64,000 bases of DNA, taken from Streptomyces griseochromogenes (GTDB lineage Bacteria > Actinomycetota > Actinomycetes > Streptomycetales > Streptomycetaceae). The position numbers were made by a program, and so were the translations under genes. Positions 18,520-26,188 of the stretch are shown piece by piece. Below the pieces are notes generated by a model. The model had not been told where the DNA came from. It did no database searches and was given only the letters and a program-made list of their open reading frames with translations. Within the stretch, counting starts at the first letter, position 1, and every line of letters begins with the position of its first letter. The stretch covers positions 1,116,001 through 1,180,000 of the forward strand of contig NZ_CP016279.1 in assembly GCF_001542625.1 (NCBI RefSeq). Direction: 5' to 3'.

Positions 18520-19674
18520 ATGGGTGAGGACAAGCGGCTCGCCGCTGTGGTGGCGCTGGCCCAGGGGATGGCGGCGGCGCCCACGTCGCGGGAGTCGTGG
18601 CGGGCCGCCGCGCTCGGTGCGTGCCGGGCGCTGGACGGCAGCTTCGCCGCGCTGTCGGTGTGGGAGCGGGAGCTGGGGCGGTTGAGGGTCCTCGTGAACG
18701 TGGGGGAGCGGAGGCCGGACGAGGAGGCGTTCCCGGAGGCCGAGGCCTATCCGGTGAACCAGTTTCCGGAGATCACCGAGTTTCTGCACGAGCGGTGGGC
18801 GGGCGGGGGCGGGCCCACCGCATGGGTGGAGACCGCCGAGGGCACGGCGGCCGGCACCCCCGGCTACTTCCACCGGCGCGTCGCCGCCCTGCGCCGCAGG
18901 GGGCGCGGCTGCTGTGTCGTCGCCCCCGTCGTGCTGCACGGCAGGGCCTGGGGCGAGCTGTATGTCGCCCGCAGGGTCGGTGTGCCCGTGTTCGGGCGGG
19001 CGGACGCCGACTTCGCCACCGTCCTGGCCGCCGTCGTCGCCGCGGGGCTCGCGCAGACCGAGCGGCTGGAGGAGGCCCGCCGGCTCGCCTACACCGACGC
19101 CCTCACCGGCCTCGCCAACCGCCGCGCCGTGGATGTGCGCCTGGAAGAGGCCGTCGAGCGGCACCGGGCGGACGAGGTGGTCGTCAGTCTCGTCGTCTGT
19201 GATCTCAATGGGCTCAAGAGGGTCAACGACACGTTGGGGCATGCCGTGGGGGACCGGCTGCTGGAGCGGTTCGGGTCGGTGTTGTCGCTGTGCGGGGCGA
19301 TGGTGCCGGGAGCGCTCGTCGCCCGGCTCGGCGGGGACGAGTTCTGTCTGCTGGCGGTGGGGCCGGCCGCCGATGACGTGGTCAAGGCGGCGGACGAACT
19401 GTGCTGCAGGGCCGCTGAGTTGGAGCTCGGTGAGGGGGTGGCCTGCGGGGTCGCCTCGACCGAGGATCCGATCGGGCCGGTGCGGGACGCCCGGCGGCTG
19501 TTCCGGCTGGCCGACGCCGCGCAGTACCGGGCCAAGGCCGTGCGCGCGGACCGGCCCGTGGTGGCCGGGCGGGAGGGCCCCGACGATCCGGTCGTGCGGC
19601 TGGCGGACGAGTCCCCGCTGGAGCCGTCGCCCGCGCGGGCCGAGCGCCGGCGTTTCCGCGGCCGGAGAGCGTGA
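18520..19674 (+). CDS. cdgE: GAF-GGDEF diguanylate cyclase (CdgE-like)
   Basis: A 384-residue cytosolic protein with an N-terminal GAF-like sensor domain (about residues 15-185) and a C-terminal GGDEF domain. The active-site motif RLGGDEF is intact, and DALTGLANRRA and NDTLGHAVGDRLL are present, so it should make cyclic di-GMP from GTP. No EAL domain is present. The GAF-GGDEF architecture and the neighbour hutH match what I recall of CdgE in S. coelicolor, one of several diguanylate cyclases that act on BldD-controlled development. Confidence 0.88.
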   Translation: MGEDKRLAAVVALAQGMAAAPTSRESWRAAALGACRALDGSFAALSVWERELGRLRVLVNVGERRPDEEAFPEAEAYPVNQFPEITEFLHERWAGGGGPTAWVETAEGTAAGTPGYFHRRVAALRRRGRGCCVVAPVVLHGRAWGELYVARRVGVPVFGRADADFATVLAAVVAAGLAQTERLEEARRLAYTDALTGLANRRAVDVRLEEAVERHRADEVVVSLVVCDLNGLKRVNDTLGHAVGDRLLERFGSVLSLCGAMVPGALVARLGGDEFCLLAVGPAADDVVKAADELCCRAAELELGEGVACGVASTEDPIGPVRDARRLFRLADAAQYRAKAVRADRPVVAGREGPDDPVVRLADESPLEPSPARAERRRFRGRRA

Positions 19675-19727
19675 GGTGATGCACACGGTCCGGTAAGGGG
19701 CAGTCCCGTTCCCCACTAGTGACATCA

Positions 19728-19742
19728 ACGCATTCAATGCGT
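19728..19742. promoter_or_regulatory. Perfect inverted repeat ACGCATT-C-AATGCGT upstream of hutH
   Basis: A 15-bp palindrome with a one-base centre ends 12 bp before the hutH ATG. Its position over the probable leader or promoter suggests a repressor operator controlling histidine use. Confidence 0.5.
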
Positions 19743-19754
19743 ACGCTCCTGAAT

Positions 19755-21299
19755 ATGGATATGCACACTGTGGTGGTGGGGACGTCCGGTGTCACCGCGT
19801 CCGACGTTCTCGCCGTGGCGCGCGGCGGTGCCCGCATCGAGCTGTCGGCGGAGGCGGTGGCGGCCCTCGCGGCGGCCCGGGAGATCGTGGACGCCCTGGC
19901 GGCGAAGCCGGAACCGGTCTACGGCGTCTCCACCGGTTTCGGAGCCCTGGCGACCCGGCACATCAGCCAGGAACTGCGCGCCCAGCTGCAGCGCAACATC
20001 GTCCGCTCGCACGCCGCCGGCATGGGACCGCGGGTCGAGCGGGAAGTCGTACGGGCCCTGATGTTCCTGCGGCTCAAGACCGTCTGCTCCGGGCACACGG
20101 GTGTGCGGCCCGAGGTCGCGCAGACCATGGCCGACGTGCTGAACGCCGGGATCACGCCGGTCGTGCACGAGTACGGCTCCCTGGGCTGCTCCGGCGACCT
20201 GGCCCCGCTGTCCCACTGCGCCCTCGCGCTCATGGGAGAGGGGGAGGCGGAGGGGCCCGACGGCAGCGTCCGTCCCGCCGGTGAGCTGCTCGCCGAGCAC
20301 GGCATCCAGCCCGTCGAGCTGCGCGAGAAGGAGGGGCTCGCCCTTCTGAACGGCACCGACGGCATGCTCGGCATGCTGGTCATGGCCCTGGCCGACCTGG
20401 ACACCCTCTACAAGTCCGCCGACGTCACCGCCGCCCTCAGCCTGGAGGCGCTGCTCGGCACGGACAAGGTGCTCGCGCCCGAACTGCACGCCATCCGGCC
20501 CCACCCGGGTCAGGGCGCCTCCGCCGCGAACATGCTCGCCGTCCTCCAGGGCTCCCAGCTCACCGGGCACCACCAGGACGACGCTCCCCGCGTCCAGGAC
20601 GCCTACTCGGTGCGCTGCGCCCCGCAGGTCGCCGGCGCCGGCCGGGACACGATCGCCCACGCCCGGCTCGTCGCCGAGCGCGAGCTCGCCTCCGCCGTCG
20701 ACAACCCGGTCGTGCTGCCCGACGGCCGAGTCGAGTCCAACGGCAACTTCCACGGCGCCCCGGTCGCCTATGTCCTGGACTTCCTCGCCATCGCCGCCGC
20801 GGACCTCGGCTCCATCGCCGAGCGCCGCACCGACCGGCTGCTGGACAAGAACCGCAGCCACGGGCTTCCGCCGTTCCTCGCCGACGACGCCGGTGTGGAC
20901 TCCGGGCTCATGATCGCCCAGTACACGCAGGCCGCGCTGGTCAGCGAGATGAAGCGGCTGGCCGTACCGGCCTCCGCGGACTCCATCCCGTCCTCCGCGA
21001 TGCAGGAGGACCACGTGTCCATGGGCTGGTCGGCCGCGCGCAAGCTGCGCACCGCCGTCGACAACCTCACCCGCATCATCGCCGTCGAGCTCTACGCCGC
21101 CACCCGCGCCATCGAACTGCGTGAGGGCCTGGCCCCGGCGCCCGCCTCGCGGGCCGTGATCGAGGCCGTGCGCGCCGCCGGTGTGCGGGGCCCGGGCCCG
21201 GACCGGTTCCTGGCGCCCGACCTGGCCGCCGCCGACGCGTTCGTGCGCGGGGGCCGGGTCGTCGCCGCCGTGGAGACGGTCACCGGGCCGCTGCGCTAG
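19755..21299 (+). CDS. hutH: Histidine ammonia-lyase
   Basis: A 514-residue enzyme that deaminates histidine to urocanate, the first step of histidine catabolism. The MIO prosthetic group forms from the triad Cys145-Ser146-Gly147 within GSLGCSGDLAPLSH; streptomycete enzymes carry Cys where most have Ala. Other family landmarks are GVSTGFGALA, the Gln/Asp-rich HHQDDAPRVQDAYSVR and SSAMQEDHVSMGW. The ATG at 19755 (MDMHTVVVG) matches the characterised S. griseus N-terminus as I recall it. An upstream ATG-free extension to 19719 is not used because it would include the palindrome. Confidence 0.96.
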   Translation: MDMHTVVVGTSGVTASDVLAVARGGARIELSAEAVAALAAAREIVDALAAKPEPVYGVSTGFGALATRHISQELRAQLQRNIVRSHAAGMGPRVEREVVRALMFLRLKTVCSGHTGVRPEVAQTMADVLNAGITPVVHEYGSLGCSGDLAPLSHCALALMGEGEAEGPDGSVRPAGELLAEHGIQPVELREKEGLALLNGTDGMLGMLVMALADLDTLYKSADVTAALSLEALLGTDKVLAPELHAIRPHPGQGASAANMLAVLQGSQLTGHHQDDAPRVQDAYSVRCAPQVAGAGRDTIAHARLVAERELASAVDNPVVLPDGRVESNGNFHGAPVAYVLDFLAIAAADLGSIAERRTDRLLDKNRSHGLPPFLADDAGVDSGLMIAQYTQAALVSEMKRLAVPASADSIPSSAMQEDHVSMGWSAARKLRTAVDNLTRIIAVELYAATRAIELREGLAPAPASRAVIEAVRAAGVRGPGPDRFLAPDLAAADAFVRGGRVVAAVETVTGPLR

Positions 21300-21336
21300 G
21301 AGAGCGGGCCGCTCGCATCGGGAGGGGCCGGCGGAC

Positions 21337-21370
21337 AAAGGGGTCCTGTCCTGGCGGACAGGACCCCTTT
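21337..21370. terminator. Bidirectional terminator between hutH and the LAXTG gene
   Basis: A perfect 14-bp stem (21337-21350 with 21357-21370) with a six-base loop is flanked by A on one side and T on the other, so it can serve both convergent genes. Confidence 0.8.
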
Positions 21371-21384
21371 CCGGCTTCGCGGAA

Positions 21385-21711
21385 TCAGAAGCCGAGGCGT
21401 TCCCGGCGCACCGAATACGCCACGAATCCGGCGCCGATGGCGAGGAACGCGCTGCCGCCGACGACGTACGGCGTGGTGTCGAAGCTGCCGGTGTCGGCGA
21501 GTTCGGTGGAGTCCTCGGCGGCCTCGGAAGCGGCCCGGGACATCGCCCTGGCCTGTTCGGTGACCTGTGTCGTCGTGGTGGCCGGGGCGGTCTGTGCCGT
21601 CGCTCTCGCCGGGCTGCCCTGCGACGCGTTGGCGGACGGGACGAACCACAACGCGCACAGCAGGGTTCCCGCGGCGGTGGCGGTCAGCAGCGGACGGCGA
21701 GCGGATGACAC
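21385..21711 (-). CDS. LAXTG-anchored cell-wall protein (sortase substrate)
   Basis: A 108-residue secreted protein. It has a signal peptide (about residues 1-29, cleavage after ANA), a short Ala/Thr-rich mature part, and a complete cell-wall sorting signal: LADTG at residues 71-75, a hydrophobic stretch (YVVGGSAFLAIGAGFVAY) and a charged tail RRERLGF. LAXTG is the recognition motif of class E sortases, which anchor proteins such as long chaplins to peptidoglycan. No chaplin domain is present. The mature part is only about 40 residues, so it may be a short surface peptide. The start is a GTG at 21711. Confidence 0.82.
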   Translation of the reverse strand: MSSARRPLLTATAAGTLLCALWFVPSANASQGSPARATAQTAPATTTTQVTEQARAMSRAASEAAEDSTELADTGSFDTTPYVVGGSAFLAIGAGFVAYSVRRERLGF

Positions 21712-21821
21712 GGAATATCGATCCCCCTTGTGGCGCCAGCGAATTGGCCGTGTGGGGCGATGTTAGTGAAAGTCGCGGGTCACAGGAAAGTCACGGGAGG
21801 TTTCGGCCGTACGCTCCCCGC

Positions 21822-22169
21822 ATGAGCGCTGAAGAGACATCACGGTTTGTACGGCTTCGGGTTGAGCTGGTCCTCGAAGTGCAGGACGAGGACGAGGTGA
21901 CCAAGGCCGCGCTGGGCCGGCTCGCCCATGATCCGGAGCTGCCGCCGGAGGAGCGGGCCCATGCGGAGAGTGCTGTGACGGAAGACACCGCCGAGGCCCT
22001 CGCCTATCTCGTGGATCCGTTCGACCTGGTCAGCGAGGTGCCCGGAGTGGAGCTCCAGCAGGCCTCCTGGTCCAGCGAGCGGATCGAGTACGACCCGGAC
22101 TCGCCGGACTGGGATCTGGACGAGGATGATGGGGCGGACGACGACGAGGAAGAGGTCGGCATCGGCTGA
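21822..22169 (+). CDS. Small acidic conserved hypothetical protein
   Basis: A 115-residue cytosolic protein starting MSAEETSRFVRLRVELVLEV. Its C-terminal third is strongly acidic (WDLDEDDGADDDEEE). No catalytic motif is recognised. A good ATG at 21822 follows a gggagg-like ribosome site further upstream; the longer frame from 21567 overlaps the divergent LAXTG gene and is rejected. Confidence 0.75.
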   Translation: MSAEETSRFVRLRVELVLEVQDEDEVTKAALGRLAHDPELPPEERAHAESAVTEDTAEALAYLVDPFDLVSEVPGVELQQASWSSERIEYDPDSPDWDLDEDDGADDDEEEVGIG

Positions 22170-22189
22170 GCGTCCAGGGGGGACCGATG

Positions 22190-22220
22190 GCCCCGGACGG
22201 CAACCGCTGTCCGGGGTTCT
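22190..22220 (+). terminator. Terminator after the acidic hypothetical gene
   Basis: An 8-bp GC-rich stem (22191-22198 with 22209-22216) with a ten-base loop is followed by ttct. It starts 22 bp past the stop codon at 22169. Confidence 0.55.
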
Positions 22221-22374
22221 GTCGTCTCAGGGGGCGCAGGGGCGACTTCCGCACCACCCGGCTCCGGGCGGACGTGGTGGGACCCACATCCGCGAGCTAT
22301 ATGGACCGGGACGAACCGCCCGTAGCGTTGAAGATTCCCAGCGGGGGCTCGGGCTTGTCACGGATACGGCGACG

Positions 22375-23634
22375 ATGGAGAAGCGTGTGATGACGGACAG
22401 TAAGCGGCGCAAGGGCCTGACGGTCGCGTCCGCACTGCTCGGCGGTGTGCTGGCACTCACCGGATGTTCCGGCGGCGGCGACGGCAAGGCCGCCGGCGAC
22501 GACACATCCCAGGCGAAGGCGGACGCAGCGGCCGCCAAGAAGTCGTCCGAGGCCCAGATCACGATCACACCCAAGGACGGCTCCAACAACGCCTCCATCA
22601 ACAACTCGGCCGCCGTCACGGTCGCCAAGGGCACGCTCACCGGCGTGACCATGACCACCGTCGACGGCAAGACCGTCGCGGGCGCCCTGTCCGCCGACAA
22701 GACCAGCTGGAAGCCCACCGCCCAGCTGAACCGCTCGACCACCTACAAGGTCGCCGCGGAGGCCAAGGACTCGGCCGGCCGGGTCGCCCACGAGAACGCC
22801 TCCTTCACCACGGTCGCCCCGGCCAACAGCTTCATAGGCACCTACACCCCGGACAACGGCGCCACCGTCGGCGTGGGCATGCCCGTGTCGATCAACTTCG
22901 ACAAGGCGATCACCAACAAGGCGGCCGTCCAGAAGGGCATCACGGTCACCTCCAGCAGCGGCCAGGAGGTCGTCGGCCACTGGTTCAACGCCAACCGCAT
23001 CGACTTCCGTCCGGAGCAGTACTGGAAGGCGGGCTCCACCGTCACGCTGAAGCTCGCGCTCGACGGTGTCGAGGGCGCGCCCGGCGTCACCGGCATCCAG
23101 CAGAAGACGGTCACCTTCCACATCGGCCGCAACCAGGTCTCCTACGTCGACGCGAAGACCAAGCAGATGAAGGTCACGCAGGACGGCAAGGTCGTCAAGA
23201 CCATCCCGATCTCGGCCGGCTCCCCCGAGCACACCACGTACCAGGGCCAGATGGTGATCTCCGAGAAGTTCACCCAGACCCGTATGAACGGCGCGACGGT
23301 CGGCTTCAAGGACGACGACGGCAAGGGCGAGTACGACATCAAGGACGTGCCGCACGCCATGCGCCTGACCAGCTCCGGCACCTTCATCCACGGCAACTAC
23401 TGGGGCGCTCCGTCCGTCTTCGGCGGCGTCAACACCAGCCACGGCTGCGTCGGCCTGCAGGACAAGAAGGGCGCGGGCGACCCGAGCATGCCGGCCGCGT
23501 GGTTCTACAGCCACTCGCTGATCGGTGACGTGGTGGTCGTCCAGAACACCGGCGACAGGACGGTCTCGCCGGACAACGGCCTCAACGGCTGGAACCTGAG
23601 CTGGGCCCAGTGGAAGGCCGATTCGGCCGTCTGA
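22375..23634 (+). CDS. L,D-transpeptidase lipoprotein
   Basis: A 419-residue exported lipoprotein. A signal peptide ends in a lipobox (ALTGC), followed by a Ser/Ala/Lys linker, two Ig-like domains and a C-terminal YkuD catalytic domain. The catalytic motif is complete: FIHGNYW, then NTSHGCVGL with the nucleophile cysteine, and a C-terminal aromatic tail. These enzymes make 3-3 cross-links between meso/LL-DAP residues in peptidoglycan. The ATG at 22375 is chosen; an in-frame ATG at 22390 is an alternative. Confidence 0.93.
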   Translation: MEKRVMTDSKRRKGLTVASALLGGVLALTGCSGGGDGKAAGDDTSQAKADAAAAKKSSEAQITITPKDGSNNASINNSAAVTVAKGTLTGVTMTTVDGKTVAGALSADKTSWKPTAQLNRSTTYKVAAEAKDSAGRVAHENASFTTVAPANSFIGTYTPDNGATVGVGMPVSINFDKAITNKAAVQKGITVTSSSGQEVVGHWFNANRIDFRPEQYWKAGSTVTLKLALDGVEGAPGVTGIQQKTVTFHIGRNQVSYVDAKTKQMKVTQDGKVVKTIPISAGSPEHTTYQGQMVISEKFTQTRMNGATVGFKDDDGKGEYDIKDVPHAMRLTSSGTFIHGNYWGAPSVFGGVNTSHGCVGLQDKKGAGDPSMPAAWFYSHSLIGDVVVVQNTGDRTVSPDNGLNGWNLSWAQWKADSAV

Positions 23635-23655
23635 CACCCCGTTCACCGTCTTCCC

Positions 23656-23679
23656 GATGCCGCCCCGAGGGGCGGCATC
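23656..23679 (+). terminator. Terminator after the L,D-transpeptidase gene
   Basis: Inverted repeat gatgccgccc/gggcggcatc with a four-base loop, 22 bp past the stop codon. Confidence 0.7.
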
Positions 23680-23777
23680 GGTGTTTCCGGGGCCGTCCCG
23701 GGCCGGGCCGCATCCTTCTCATGGTTCTTTTATTTCGGCCTTATCGAGTCATCACGGTCCGTCTCTAGCTTGCGGGC

Positions 23778-25223
23778 ATGTTCTTCACCTACCTGAGGCG
23801 CGAACTGCGCCGCCGTAGAAAGGCGGCCCTCGTCGTCGCCTCCGGTCTCGCGCTGGGCATCGCCCTCGTCATCGTGGTCAGCTCCGTGTCCAACGGCATG
23901 GGGAAGGCCCAGGACAAGGTGCTGCAGTCGCTGTACGGCCTGGGTACGGACATGACCGTCACCAAGGCGCAGACGCCGACCGCGAGCAGCTCAGGGCGGC
24001 CGCGCTTCCGGTTCGACGCGCGGGGCGACGACGACAAGTCCGCCCAGAGCAGCGACCGGGTCATGGTGCAGGGTTTCACCACCCTGGCCTCCTCCACCGT
24101 CACCCGGGTCGCGGCCCAGAAGGGCGTCTCGTCGGCCGTCGGCGGGCTGAGCCTCAATGTGTTCAAGGTCAGCGGCCAGTTCACCCGCGGCCAGTTCCAG
24201 CAGAACGGCGACACGGGCGGCGGATTCCGGCGCGGCGGCGACGGCGGCGCGCAGGGTGAAGTCCGGGGCGGCGGCGCGGACTTCGACATCAACCAGTACA
24301 CCGTCTTCGGCACGGATGTCACCAGGTCCGCGCTCGGCCCGCTGACCTCCTCGAAGATCACCAGCGGCCGTGCCTTCAGGACCACCGAGACGAACGCCGC
24401 CGTGGCCGTGGTCGATTCGGCCTACGCCAAGGAGAAGAAGTACGAGGTCGGCTCCACCGTCACCGTGAAGGGCGTCAAGTTCCAGGTGATCGGCATCGCC
24501 ACCGCCGACAGCGGCGACTCGGCGGCCAACCTGTACATCCCGCTGCGGCAGGCCCAGACCCTCGCGGACGAGAAGGACAAGGTCACCACGATCTACGTCA
24601 AGGCGACCGACTCCCAGCGGATCGACGCCGTCAAGGGCGCGATCCGGAAGAACGTCTCCGGTACGACCGTCACCACCTCCTCCGACCTCGCCAAGACGGT
24701 CTCCGGCTCCCTGTCCACCGCCTCCTCCCTCGCCACCAAGGTCGGCAAGTGGCTGTCCGCCGCGGTGCTCGTGGCCGCGTTCCTGGTGGCCGGACTGCTC
24801 ACCTCCTCCGCGGTCTCCCGCCGGGTGCGCGAGTTCGGCACGCTGAAGGCCCTGGGCTGGAAGTCGGGCCGGGTGACCCGTCAGGTGGTCGGCGAGGCCA
24901 TCGTCAACGGCCTGGTCGGCGGCGCCCTCGGTATCGCGCTCGGCCTGGCCGGCGCCTACGCCGTCACCGCCGTCAGCCCCACGCTGCAGGCGCAGTTGGG
25001 CGGGGGCGGCGGTTTCGGGAGCGGCCCCGGCGGCGGTGGCTTCGGCGGCCCCGGGCGGCAGGCGGAGAAGACCCTGGAAGTCGCCCTCACGGCCCCGGTC
25101 AGCGTCACGACGATCGCCCTCGCGGTGGGCCTCGCGGTGGCGGGCGGCCTGATCGCGGGAGCGTTCGGGGGCTGGCGGGCGTCGCGCCTGCGCCCGGCGG
25201 ACGCGCTCAGGCGCGTGGAGTAG
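23778..25223 (+). CDS. MacB/FtsX-type ABC transporter permease
   Basis: A 481-residue permease. One helix lies near the N-terminus (AALVVASGLALGIALVIVV), followed by a large extracytoplasmic MacB-like domain, and three helices at the C-terminus carry the FtsX signature (RVREFGTLKALGWKSGRV). Two Gly/Arg-rich low-complexity loops stand out, one in the periplasm-equivalent domain (near residue 150) and one before the last helix (near residue 415). It pairs with the ATPase 51 bp downstream. The class drives mechanotransmission or export of lipids, peptides or signals rather than simple transport. Confidence 0.9.
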   Translation: MFFTYLRRELRRRRKAALVVASGLALGIALVIVVSSVSNGMGKAQDKVLQSLYGLGTDMTVTKAQTPTASSSGRPRFRFDARGDDDKSAQSSDRVMVQGFTTLASSTVTRVAAQKGVSSAVGGLSLNVFKVSGQFTRGQFQQNGDTGGGFRRGGDGGAQGEVRGGGADFDINQYTVFGTDVTRSALGPLTSSKITSGRAFRTTETNAAVAVVDSAYAKEKKYEVGSTVTVKGVKFQVIGIATADSGDSAANLYIPLRQAQTLADEKDKVTTIYVKATDSQRIDAVKGAIRKNVSGTTVTTSSDLAKTVSGSLSTASSLATKVGKWLSAAVLVAAFLVAGLLTSSAVSRRVREFGTLKALGWKSGRVTRQVVGEAIVNGLVGGALGIALGLAGAYAVTAVSPTLQAQLGGGGGFGSGPGGGGFGGPGRQAEKTLEVALTAPVSVTTIALAVGLAVAGGLIAGAFGGWRASRLRPADALRRVE

Positions 25224-25274
25224 CGGCGCCATTCCGGCGGGGCCGAGCAGCCAAAGACAATCCCAGGAGCCACC

Positions 25275-25958
25275 ATGTACGACCTCAGAAACGTAACCAA
25301 GCGCTACACCAGGGGCAAAGACACCGTCCACGCCCTCGACGGCATAGACCTGTCCATCGGCGACGGCGACAGACTCGTCATCGAAGGACCCACCGGCGGC
25401 GGAAAATCCACCCTCCTCCAGATGCTCGGCGGCCTCGATCGTCCCACCGAAGGCGAAGTCATCCTCGACGGCACCGACTTGGCCGGACTCCCCGAGGCCC
25501 GCCTGACGAAGGTCCGCAGCGAGAGCATCGGCTTCGTCTTCCAGACCTTCAACCTCATCCCCACCCTCACCGCCCAGGAGAACGTGGAGACCGCCCTCGT
25601 CCCCCTCGGCATCAAGGCCGGGGAACGCCGCGAACGCGCCGCCGAGGCACTGGACTCCGTCGGCCTCGGCGAACGCCTCACGCATCTGCCCTCCGAGATG
25701 TCCGGCGGGCAGCAGCAGCGCGTGGCCATCGCCCGCGCGTTCGTCAAACGGCCGAAGGTGCTCCTCGCCGACGAGCCCACCGGCAACCTCGACGAGAGCA
25801 TGCGCGACGAGATCATGGACGTACTCGAACGCCTTTGGAAGGAACACGGGCTGACCTTCATCATGGTCACCCACGACTCCGCGATCGCGAAGAAGGCCCC
25901 GCGCCTGGCCACGATCCGGAAGGGCAGGATCACCGTCGAGGAGAACGCGGGCGCCTGA
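25275..25958 (+). CDS. ABC transporter ATP-binding protein, MacB/LolD type
   Basis: A 227-residue ATPase with Walker A (GPTGGGKST), Q-loop (FQTFNLIPTLTAQEN), signature (LPSEMSGGQQQRVAIARA), Walker B (KVLLADEPTGNLDE) and H-loop (VTHD). The GNLDE form and small size place it with the MacB/LolD/FtsE group, matching the upstream permease. The Walker A has a third glycine (GGGKST) where serine or cysteine is more usual. Confidence 0.93.
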   Translation: MYDLRNVTKRYTRGKDTVHALDGIDLSIGDGDRLVIEGPTGGGKSTLLQMLGGLDRPTEGEVILDGTDLAGLPEARLTKVRSESIGFVFQTFNLIPTLTAQENVETALVPLGIKAGERRERAAEALDSVGLGERLTHLPSEMSGGQQQRVAIARAFVKRPKVLLADEPTGNLDESMRDEIMDVLERLWKEHGLTFIMVTHDSAIAKKAPRLATIRKGRITVEENAGA

Positions 25959-26080
25959 CGGCGTATAACACCGTTCGGACGCGGGGGACTTCGCGGTTGT
26001 GTAACGGTGCCCCGCCCACTGCGTAACAGTTCCGGGCAGCGCTTTCTCACTGTCCTCTCACCTATTGAGCCGTCTGATCA

Positions 26081-26109
26081 CCCCCCGGCATACTTCGGCA
26101 TCCGGGGGG
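26081..26109. other. GC-rich hairpin in the leader of the subtilase gene
   Basis: Inverted repeat ccccccgg/ccgggggg with a 13-base loop, 80 bp before the TTG start of the secreted protease. There is no T run, so it may be a leader structure or operator rather than a terminator. Confidence 0.35.
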
Positions 26110-26188
26110 CTGACGTGCAGGTGTTCAGGATTGCCCCCCGCCGGGTGAATGGGGAATTCGCCCGGTACTCCATCTCCAGGGGGAGATC

